18,856 nt of DNA from Flavobacteriales bacterium (GTDB taxonomy: Bacteria > Bacteroidota > Bacteroidia > Flavobacteriales > Crocinitomicaceae): contig CANCEQ010000039.1 of the NCBI GenBank assembly GCA_947375085.1, forward strand, positions 1-18,856, written 5' to 3'. The notes beneath the pieces were generated by a model. The model saw only the letters and a program-made list of their open reading frames with translations, had not been told where the DNA came from and made no database searches. This document shows positions 8,701 to 18,100 of the stretch, in pieces. Numbering within the stretch: position 1 is the stretch's first letter; every line of letters starts with the position of its first letter. The position numbers and the translations under genes were made by a program.

Positions 8701-11700
8701 AGATTTAAATTATCCAACAATTCAAGGATTCACTTTGGTTTATGATGGAAGCATTACTTACAATGGGACGGGTTGGAAAGAAATTGTTTTACAAACCCAA
8801 TTTATATACAATGGTATAGATAATTTAGAATTTTTATTTGAAAATAGAGATGGTAGTTCTTCTACAAACTTTCCGACCTTTTATTATGAATCTGGACAAG
8901 CAGAATACAGAACGAAACGTGATTACAAAATAGGTACGTTTCCAGCTGCAAATTCAGGTTCAGCTGCAAAGTATGCAAACATTTTAAATATTAAAATGAA
9001 ATTTGTTCCGTGTACAACAAATGCAGGTACAATTTCAGCAACAAATACCTCAGTAGCAATTGGGTCAACAATTAATTTAAGTATTACAGGACATGAATCT
9101 TCAGCAACAATCCAATGGCAAAAATCTTGGGACAATATTAATTTTGAATCTGTAGTAGGACAATCAGGAACTTCTTGTTCTTTACAAATGATTGCTACTA
9201 CGATGTATATAAGAGCAATTGTAACTAATGGATGTAGTAAGTTTTCAAATATAGTTTCGATAACACCAAATACTTGTTTTACAACGATAGCATCCATAGG
9301 AACAAACACTGTATTATCTACGGATAAATATCCTTTTAACGGATTTTATAATAATAGTTGGGTGAATGTTATTTATAAATCAACAGAATTAGGTCAAGAA
9401 GGGAAATTAGCAAGTGCTTCATTTAATGTTGTAAATACTCCAGTGAATTTTGTGATGAACAAACAACGAATTTATGCTCGTCATACAACTAAGTCAGAAT
9501 ACTCAGATTCATCTTATACGGATACTGTTGGTTACAAATTAATTTTTGATGGTACAATTACTTATAACGGTACGGGATGGAAAGAGATACCTTTCACAAC
9601 ACCATTTGAGTACGATGGGACTAGTAATTTAGAGTTTTTGTTTGAAAACAGAGACGGAAGCTGGGGTACAGGTTATCCAATGTTCGGTTATTCTAATAAT
9701 CAAGATGGATTTAGAGTAAAAAGAGATTATAGAGATACTGATTTCCCTGTACTATGTGAAAATTGTAGAAGATTTAAGAATGTGCCTAATATTAAGCTTG
9801 AGTTTATGCCTTCTCCTACTATTGGAGGCATGATATCAGCTAGTGAAACGGAGGTTTGTAATGGAAAAACAAGTGTTTTAACCTTAACTGGTCAAACACC
9901 TGGTTCTACAATACAATGGCAATCATCTACAAATGGTGTTGATTTTGATGATGTCATAGGTCAAAAAGAATTAACTTATATTGTTAATAGTCTATCTTCT
10001 AAATCATATTTTAGAATTAAATCAAGTTTAGGTAGTTGTTTTCAAACATCAAGTTTAATTGAACTTTCCAATGTTTGTATATCAACATCAAAATACAATA
10101 GTATCACTGGAAAAGGTGAAATTACAGTTGATATTTCATCATTGCCAAATAACTTCGGGCCATATTCATATTTTATATCTGAAACGACAATTCCCGATTT
10201 ATTAGAAACTTATAGATTTTTAAGAGATTCTATCTATACAGATAGTATTGGAATTGATAGTATTCAATTTTTAAGGGGAAATTTTCCTGAGACAAATTTT
10301 ACTTTTAATGATTTAGATAATAGAGAATATAATATTGCTGTTTTTAATACTAATGGTCTACGAATTTATGATAAAAAGGTAGTATTGAACCCTGAATATA
10401 TTCTTGAAAACAATATTGGTATGATTGGTTCAAAGAATAATTTGATTACATCAAATACACCTAATGCTAAAGCTGAATTAAATCTTTATTTTGATGAAGA
10501 ATCAATTGGGGATATTACTTTTACAGTTCAAAATCCTACAAATGACCAATATTTTGGATTTTTAAATTCTGGAAATTCATTGAATGATAAATCAAGTATT
10601 GTTTATGGATTTAGTATAAATAATGGTTTTTTAAATATTATAGAGGATGGTATAGAAATTTCTACTAATAGGAAATTAACAGTGAATGATAAATTAAATT
10701 TTTCTTTTAATGAAAATACCATAGATTACAATTTGAATGACTATTCATTAAAAGAATCTCTACTATCTAATGAATTTATTTTAAAAACAGTATTTTCTGC
10801 AGATATTATTAACACTAAGGTTGAAATTAAAGCAAATAATCCTATAATAGCTTTAGAGAGTGATACTCAACCTTATCCAACCGATCCAGATGCTCCGTTA
10901 AGACCTGAACCCGCTTTCGTAAAGCCACATAGTTTAATTTTCGACCCTACATCTTTTGTGGTAACTCCAATTAAATGTAAAGGTGAAACTGGAGTAATTA
11001 GTTTTAAAATAAAAGATTATTTCAATAATATAAAGAATATACAATATTTTAATTTTACCATATCAGATGAATCTGGAAATATTATTTATAAAGATTATTA
11101 TCTAAATCCACAAAATATTTATATATGTCCATTTAAATTTATCAATCCAGGAGTTTATACTTTAAATGGTATAGCTTTTGAATCAAATAGAGGAAGTAAA
11201 ATTGCTAAAAATACAATTTTTGTTGGGGTAGAAACTAGTTGGAATTCAATTTCAAATTATTCTTTATATCCTAATTCTTATTCAGTTGAAAAAAACAAAA
11301 CGTATAGACAATCACAAGCCTTATCTGTAAATGTACTACAATCTGGAGCAGAAGGTGTAATTATGTTTGAACCTAAAATATCTTCAATACCAACATATGT
11401 ATCTTTTTCAACTAACAATTTGAATATTTCGAATTTTAATTCAGTTGAACCTAGTTTTTTCTATTATACATTACCTAATAGCAATACCACCAATTCTTTG
11501 TATGTTTTTGATTTTAATCATAATTTAAAAAGAAAACTTTTATTAAATAAATCAACTAAAATAGCGATATTGATAACACTGAATAATATTAACGTGTATA
11601 TCAACGGTAATATAAATCCAATTTTTACACCAGATTTTAATATTGCTAGACCTACAGGTGATATTAGATATAAATTTAATGCGAATGTACTTTTAAATAG

Positions 11701-12157
11701 TTATTATCAACCTAATAATTCTGGAGGTGGAGCAAAGAATGTAGTTTCAAATTTCTTTTGTGACCCTGGATTATCACAATTAAGTTATTTTGAAGCTAAA
11801 AAAGACTTCACTTCAGGTTATACACTTGCTGTTCAAGGTAAAGTGAAATTTACATTTGATGAAGAATACAAGATTAGCTCAAATAAATATTTACCAATCA
11901 AAATTTACGATGATAATTTTAAAATTTTGGTACAATCTGATATTGAAGGAAATATCACTGATTTTAATCCTACTAACAGTTCTACAATTCCAAGTACAGA
12001 GTTATTAGCATCAGAGCTAAAATATCAGTTTGATGATAATAGATATGTTTTAACGATTTCAAAAATTGCAGGAATAATTAGAAATAAGTATTACATCATT
12101 GAGACTATTACTTCTACTGGTGATAAAAGGTACGTTAGATTTTTATATAAATATTAA
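5729..12157 (+). CDS. Giant multi-repeat exported surface protein (Ig-like plus YPF modules)
   Basis: A 2142-residue protein with a signal peptide (1-22, cleavage near ING-Q). Residues about 24-1450 are a regular array: four modules of about 180 residues opening with IG-x-GT...YPFN (at about 24-202, 290-469, 917-1095, 1183-1361), and eight Ig-like domains of about 88 residues carrying the core IQWQ, one after each YPF module and four extra in a row between modules 2 and 3. The Ig-like parts resemble the CHU_C-associated type. Residues 1451-2142 are low-repeat beta-rich domains, partly lectin-like in pattern (VEIKANNPIIAL; LITLNNINVYINGNINP). The end (YYIIETITSTGDKRYVRF) is not a recognisable type IX sorting domain of type A or B. 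Function is unknown; adhesion or assembly with the next gene (10 bases on) is inference. Confidence 0.9.
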   Translation: MKKISLLACFLLFVSFFSSINGQITIGTGTAYSEKYPFNGFYKYSWSNVIYLSSEINSAGSLTSVAFYVDNSPVNYVMNNQKIYARHTSASTITGTNYPTTDGFTLVYDGTVTYNGTGWKTINLTTPFLYNGTSNIEFLFENKAGTYTTGFPYFRYTSTPSGTVNYRLKRDYYDTYFPTDCPAYCGSINNIPNIKLTIQPCTFNVGNIVASSSLVVPGNQTTLSITGQDPTASIQWQSSIDNINFKSISGATSTSFTDNINVTTYYRALLTTNSCTKISSTSTVTADLSSMIVKSIGNGTSATQNYPFNHLYNYNWSNMIYKASEINSSGKLSRIAVNVANNPVNVTMPNQKIWVRHTTATSYPNATYPTSTGFTLVYDGSISYNGSGWKEIVLNGNFTYNGTDNLEFLFENRSGFYAPYYPTFSFESGTQAEFRVRKDNQDASFPVAGSTSAIYSKNLMNIQLKFIPCSLNAGTISSSSTTFCSGTTTTLTLANQTAGSTIQWQTSSDNVTWTNTGNTASSSNTTLGITNQTATKYYKAIVTLNGCTATSSVQTLSVTPSSVAGTITGGTSAVCAGTNSTILTLTGYTGNIQWQSSLSLTGTYSDIVGATNATYLATNLSATSYYRAKVTSGTCSSATTNAQVVIVNPLSVAGTITGATTVCSGTNSTTLTLSGNTGSIQWQSSDNNGAFISISGATTSTLYVTNLTSTTSYQAIVTSATCASSTTPGVTMTVSPVSVEGTITVTGSNSYCSTTNSTTLNLNGNIGRIQWQSSSSASPTNFTNIAGETSSSLVLTNLTNTNNYRAVVTNASCASATTSIQTITVNPIVAGIISVTPSTILEGQSSSIILTGQTIGSSIQWQQLNSTSANYTSISGQTSSTLLVTNVQETTTYKAIVSNNGCTANSNEVIVTVDASNLITATIGNGTSTTEKYPFNGNYDYSWTSTIYKSSEINTSGSLSRLSFYVNNNPINETMNNQKIYVRHTNANEQTDLNYPTIQGFTLVYDGSITYNGTGWKEIVLQTQFIYNGIDNLEFLFENRDGSSSTNFPTFYYESGQAEYRTKRDYKIGTFPAANSGSAAKYANILNIKMKFVPCTTNAGTISATNTSVAIGSTINLSITGHESSATIQWQKSWDNINFESVVGQSGTSCSLQMIATTMYIRAIVTNGCSKFSNIVSITPNTCFTTIASIGTNTVLSTDKYPFNGFYNNSWVNVIYKSTELGQEGKLASASFNVVNTPVNFVMNKQRIYARHTTKSEYSDSSYTDTVGYKLIFDGTITYNGTGWKEIPFTTPFEYDGTSNLEFLFENRDGSWGTGYPMFGYSNNQDGFRVKRDYRDTDFPVLCENCRRFKNVPNIKLEFMPSPTIGGMISASETEVCNGKTSVLTLTGQTPGSTIQWQSSTNGVDFDDVIGQKELTYIVNSLSSKSYFRIKSSLGSCFQTSSLIELSNVCISTSKYNSITGKGEITVDISSLPNNFGPYSYFISETTIPDLLETYRFLRDSIYTDSIGIDSIQFLRGNFPETNFTFNDLDNREYNIAVFNTNGLRIYDKKVVLNPEYILENNIGMIGSKNNLITSNTPNAKAELNLYFDEESIGDITFTVQNPTNDQYFGFLNSGNSLNDKSSIVYGFSINNGFLNIIEDGIEISTNRKLTVNDKLNFSFNENTIDYNLNDYSLKESLLSNEFILKTVFSADIINTKVEIKANNPIIALESDTQPYPTDPDAPLRPEPAFVKPHSLIFDPTSFVVTPIKCKGETGVISFKIKDYFNNIKNIQYFNFTISDESGNIIYKDYYLNPQNIYICPFKFINPGVYTLNGIAFESNRGSKIAKNTIFVGVETSWNSISNYSLYPNSYSVEKNKTYRQSQALSVNVLQSGAEGVIMFEPKISSIPTYVSFSTNNLNISNFNSVEPSFFYYTLPNSNTTNSLYVFDFNHNLKRKLLLNKSTKIAILITLNNINVYINGNINPIFTPDFNIARPTGDIRYKFNANVLLNSYYQPNNSGGGAKNVVSNFFCDPGLSQLSYFEAKKDFTSGYTLAVQGKVKFTFDEEYKISSNKYLPIKIYDDNFKILVQSDIEGNITDFNPTNSSTIPSTELLASELKYQFDDNRYVLTISKIAGIIRNKYYIIETITSTGDKRYVRFLYKY
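5798..10075 (+). repeat. Higher-order coding repeat array
   Basis: The 9-base core CARTGGCAA of the IQWQ codons recurs at 6431, 7235, 7505, 7769, 8036, 8306, 9113 and 9914. Steps are 270, 264, 267 and 270 bases inside the inner run of Ig-like domains, and 804, 807 and 801 across pairs that also contain a YPF module. The YPFN codons lie at 5834, 6644, 8525 and 9329. Modules 2 and 3 share a stretch of 27 identical bases near the LEFLFEN codons (about 6940 and 8820). Confidence 0.9.
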
Positions 12158-12167
12158 ATTTTAAAAT

Positions 12168-15100
12168 ATGTCATTTAGCAAAAATGAGAATAAGAATACT
12201 CGAATAATTAGTATTTTTTTTATTTACATACTCTTTTTACAAGAACTTACTTCTTTCGCGTTTTCATGTAATTCATTAAATAAGTCAATATCAAATTTTG
12301 AAAAAACAAATTTTTTAGTTTCAACTGAAAAAAATCAAGAAATAAAAGAAATAGAAAGTATTTCAAAACCTAAAAATTTTAAAAATATTAGTAAGGTTTT
12401 TTCAGGACCTGGTCAATCAGAAAACACAGGATTTTCTGTTGGTTCAACAGATGGCATGGTTGATAAATTTACGGGAGATTTTTCTTATTCTATTCCTTTA
12501 ATGGATGTTGAAGGTTATCCAATAAGTATTAAATACAACTCTAATGTAGCTGTTAATACAGATGCTAGTTGGGTTGGTTTAGGTTGGGATTTAAGTACCG
12601 GGTCTATTTCTAGAGAAATGAGAGGAATTCCAGATGAGTTTAATGGAAATCAGAATATTACAAGAACTTTTAATGAAAAGAAAGATGAAACAACAGGTGG
12701 TTATAAAATAGGAGCCTTCATTGGAGGAGGACCATACATAAAAAAAGTATTTTTACCCACTATTCAAGCTACAGCTTTATGGGGAGGTTATCATAATTCA
12801 TATTTAGGAACAGGAACAACTTTTGATTTTGGATTACAATCCCAATTTTCTCTTTCAATGAATGATTACAAGCAATCTATTGGAATCGATTTTGGGTATG
12901 GATATTCGAAAGATAATAAAAATGGCATTGGTATTAGTAAAAGTTTTGGAATTTCTGCAGAAACATCTTCAAAATCAGATGGTTTAGGAGCTTCAGCTAA
13001 AGGTAGTGCAACTTTCGGGAATAGTTATAATTCAAGAAGAGGTTTAATGACAAAAAGTTTTTCCTGGGAAGCCAAAGGTGGTTATTTATCTCAAGAAAAA
13101 GATAATCCACCAAAAGGGGTAAATGCTTCAGCAGGAATGGGGTCAACAATTATGTACGGGACACAGACATCTGTTCCAAGAGTTGCTATAAATGCAAAAG
13201 GTTCAAGTTGGTCTTCTAGTTATAGAGGTTTTGTTGGTGTTAAAGGTGGAAAAGGGGTATTAATGGGAGGTGTAACTGGAAGTAACTATAATAATGTAAA
13301 TGAACCAACAGGTGAAGGAAATGTTATTATTCAACCAGCTTTTGGCTATTTTCATTCAGGAAAAAGAGCAGGGTTTAAAGAATCAGGAAAATATCCAATT
13401 ATGGATTTTAACCGTACTTCTGAGTCTGAGTACTCCGAAACCATGAAGGATCTATCTTTCTCTATTCAAACATATGATATATTTTACGCTAATGCTATGG
13501 GAATTTCAACTACATTCAGAGGTCGAAGAAATGATTTTGGTTCATATTATGATCCAAGCGCAAGTATTAAAATAAATGGAAAAGAACCTGTCAATGATAT
13601 AAAATCGTTATTAAAAAATGTTGGAGATGCTGATATGATGGATGTTTCAGCTGGTTTTATATTTGCTAAAGGAGCAAACAAAATAAATGTTGGTTTAGCG
13701 GTAGGTTATATGCCTGGTACAACCGAATCTGGACCTTTATTATTATCTGGAGGAGGAAATGTTTTAGAATTTACACAACAAGCTCAAAGTAATGTTTTTG
13801 ATAATACTTTATTTTTTAAATCCATTGGTGAGGCAACACCAGAAGCTATGGGGGCTTATACTGCATTAAATGGGGGGCAACCTGATTATTTTAAACTTCA
13901 AAAATCTGGTAATAATGCAATAGTTTTAACAAATACCTTAAAAAATAAAGAGGAAGATGTTAGTTCTTCAAGTCTTAATAATATAAATCCAACTGAATTA
14001 GGTAGGGATAATGGGGCTATCTATTATAATGTTAAGATTGCTTCTGACTTCCCTGTTAATTCAACTTATGGCTCTTTTAATTCCAATGATTTAAGTATTA
14101 ATTCAATACCACGTATCGATGATTTAAATGGAAAAGCTGCTAATTTAGTTTCTGCTATTGAAGTTGTGAATACAGATGGTATGAGATATAATTATGGAAT
14201 ACCAGTATTTTCTGTTAAAAATGACGAAGTTTCTTTTGCCGCTTCTGGTCTTTCTGAAGTTTTGGATGTAGATAATATACCACTTGGATTAATCAATTAT
14301 GTATCTTATAATGATAATCCATTAATTAATGATAATTCACCTGCTAATACTAGAGGTTGGTCTAATTATTACGATAAAACGGAAACTCCTGCCTATGCAC
14401 ATACATTTTTGTTAACTGAGATGGTAAGTTCTGATTATATTGATCGTACAGGCGATGGTATAACATTAGATGATGTTGGATCAGGTTATAAATTCAATTA
14501 TACTCAAAAATTTTCATCAAGTACTCCTTTTAAATGGAGATATCCTGTAAGTGGAGGGAGTGAGCATCAAGCTATATTTTCAAAAGGTTTGTTAGGCTCT
14601 TCATTAGATGACATGGCTCATTATACTTATGGTGAAAAAGAGATTTGGTATTCACATAGTATTGAAAGTAAAAACCTAATCGCTGTTTTTAAATTATTAA
14701 ATAGAGAAGATGGATATAGTGTAAAAGATGAAAATGGCGGACTTGATAAAAACAAACAATTACAAAAATTAGACAAAATTATTTTATATAATAGAGCTGA
14801 TTTTATTGCTAATGGATCTAATGCAAAACCTCTTCAAACAGTTGAGTTTGAATATGATTATTCTTTGTGCTTAAATACACCAACAAATGCGAAAACATAT
14901 TTAACTAAAAATGATCCTGAATCTGGCAAGTTGACACTCAAAAAGATCAGAGTATATAATGGGAATTCAAAAGAATTAGGATTAAGTGTTTATTCTTTTG
15001 AATATGATAATAAGAACAATAAATCTTTTAGGTATTGTGATGTTGATGGTTGGGGTAATTTTAAAAAAAATGATGTAACTAAGCCAAATGATCTTTATCC

Positions 15101-18100
15101 ATATGCTATTCAAGATGAAAATATTGCTAACTACAATATTAATGCGTATAAGTTGATAGCAATTAATAATCCAATGGGAGGTAGAACAGAAATAAAATAT
15201 GAAGCTGATAGATATGGTTTTGTTCAAAATAAAAAGGTAATGAGTCATATTAATATTGAAGGTATGACTGATATATTTTCATTAATGGAGGCGAATAATT
15301 CAAATTCATGGAATAAAAACATGACATCTGAATTCACATCAAATATAGGAGAAGGTTCTATACTTTCAAAATTGAATGGGACTAGTTTAAATGATTTAAG
15401 AAAAAAAATATTAACTAAAGGTGGCATTTCATATATAAATACCGTTGGACACTTCGAAGCCAATCACGTTCCTAATAACGTTATAATTTTCAAATTAGAA
15501 AATACGATTGATAACTCAAAAACGAAAGCTGAAGCAGATTTAATTGTTGCGAATAATTATTTCAAAGATCCATCTAAAGCACCTAATACTTATATTGATA
15601 AATTGCTTTTTAAAACTCGAGTTCAAATTAAACCAGGAGTTGAAGAATTAGTGCCTTGTTTTGCTGATATTTCTCCTTTTTTGTCAAATGTTTTTGGAAA
15701 TGTGCCTGATATTAATTTTAATGACGACATATTACCGTTTGGAGTTATGCCCTTAATTTCTTCTGATGATAATTATGAATATGGATATGTTGTTTTAAAT
15801 CCTTTAAATGTTGGAGATATTGAATTATCAAGTTCAGATAAAAGTGGAAAAGAGGATTTAGCGATTCATCCACTTCAAAGAATGGCTTTTGATTATGCTA
15901 GGCAAAATTTGCCAGATATACTTTACGGTAGTTGTGATGGTTGTTCATCCGATTTAACGATTGATCAAGCTGTTTCAAGGGGAGAAAATATGTACGTTTT
16001 TTTAGTCCATAATGGAAGTTTAGTAAACAGAATTAATTTAGGATCAACTATTAAACTTTTTGATGGTGATGGTATTAAATTTGGAGGAAATGCACGTGTA
16101 TCTCAAATTAAATATTTAGACAATTGGTCAACTATTTCGGGTGAATATCCCAGCCAATATGTTTGGAATTACAGCTATCCTGATAATGCAAGATTAAATA
16201 ACATAACTTCTGGTGTTGCTGCTTATGAAACAAGAGCTATTTTAGATGAAAATCCTTTTTACTCATGGGATTCATATTTAAATAATAAGAAAAAATTTCC
16301 TGATGAAACAAAATTTACACCTACACCAATCGCTGACGCCTTATTTCCGATACCTATTGTTGGTTATTCAGAAGTACAGGTTAGATTGAGTGGAGTAAAT
16401 AAAGGATACACTTCTTCTACATTTTATACTGCTCAAAATTATCCTACAGTATACAGTCAAACAAATATTGACAATACTGTTTCTATAAAAAAACATAATT
16501 TATTTTTTGGAAGAACTATTGATATTTTTGGATTTTCACAAGGTTTTTCTGTGGAAACTAATGATTGCCATGGAAAACCTAAAGAAACAAAATTATATAA
16601 TAGTTTAGGAGACGTTCAATCAAGAACAACATACCATTATTATGGTTTAGGAGATAAATTACCAATGCTAGACCGATCAGGAAATTTAAAGAATGAATCA
16701 GTTTCTTTAGAATATGATATGCATACGGATTCTAGATTTATTACTGACAATACTGAATTTACAGAGTTAGGAATTAATTTATGTTGGACTATACCGTCTT
16801 TTGTACCAGTACCTGGACCTATTTTTTTCCAAACAAAAAGAGAAAGTGGTTTTTATTCAAATGCACTTATCAAACATATAAATAGGTCAATTATTTTAAA
16901 GAGTATTGAAACTGAAAATATGGGGTCTATAAATAATGCAGAAAATTTGGTCTATGACAAATATTCTGGAAATGTTTTATTGTCGTGTTTAAATGATGAA
17001 TTTGATGATAAGTTGTATAGTTTAAACTACCCATCACATTGGTATTATGATAATTTAAGAGACTTGAGTGGAGTCTTAAAGACTAATATAAAAGGACATT
17101 CAAATTTAACTAATTATACTTATTCTGTTACAGATATTGATGCTGTAAATGAATTTAGCCCTGGTGATTTATTAACGGTAAATTTAAATGATGGTAAAAG
17201 TATAGATTTAATTGTGTATTCAATTGTTGGGAATGAATTATCATTAACAACTAAAAATGGAGAATTTTATGATTTGTTTTTTATAGGAGATTCGTTTAAG
17301 ATTAAAAAATCGAATAGAGACAATAGATTAAATGAAATTATGCAAAATATTGTAACTAAAATTAATCCAGTTTCTACGTCAGGATTTAAATTTCCAGTAA
17401 ATGAAATTATCTCAGCAAGTGCTGTTTCTTATACAACACGTAAGGGTTATTTTTGTCAAAATGAATCCAATTATTTTGATAATCCTAACCCTTTTAAAAC
17501 CGGTAAATTAGGAGATTTAGTAGTAGATAGACATTATGCTTGGCAGGATGAACGAATTGAATTAAGTAAAAATAATGTACGTTTTTCTGGTACTTATAAA
17601 AAGTTTAGTCCTTTTTATTTTTACTCAAATGGAGATGGTAATTGTAAAAGTGTTTTAAATGACTACTTCAACCAAAACCTATATTATAATGATATGTATA
17701 CTTTTACTGATTTTAATCACCCTAATTGGCGATTACTAAATAAAAATATACTTTTTGATTATTATGCGAATCCTTTAGAAAGTATTGATCAAATCGGTAT
17801 TCATTCTTCAGTTTTATATGGTTATAATAATTTGTTAAACTTATTACCAACAGCTCAGCTTATAAATTCTGCTCAGCAAGATGCTGCATTTGATGGATTT
17901 GAGGATTATAATTATTTTTCGAATTTTAATTTACCAAATTCAGAGTCTCATTTTGATTTTAAATCAACAATATCAGCAAATGTAACTTTGGAAGTTAATG
18001 AAAGACATAGTGGTTTAGCTTCATTAAAAATCTCCCCTAATAATTCAGCTATTGTTAATAAATTAATAGGAGAAAATAATTGTGAACAAGTAACTTCAAG

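Noticed and set aside
8923..9309. Minus-strand open frame of 128 codons
   Set aside because: Lies wholly inside the repeat giant, whose frame is certain from the repeats; it is a shadow.
6431..9922. Regularly spaced CARTGGCAA motifs as a CRISPR-like array
   Set aside because: Spacing is 264-270 bases or more, the motif is inside codons for IQWQ, and the reading frame is continuous; these are protein domain repeats.
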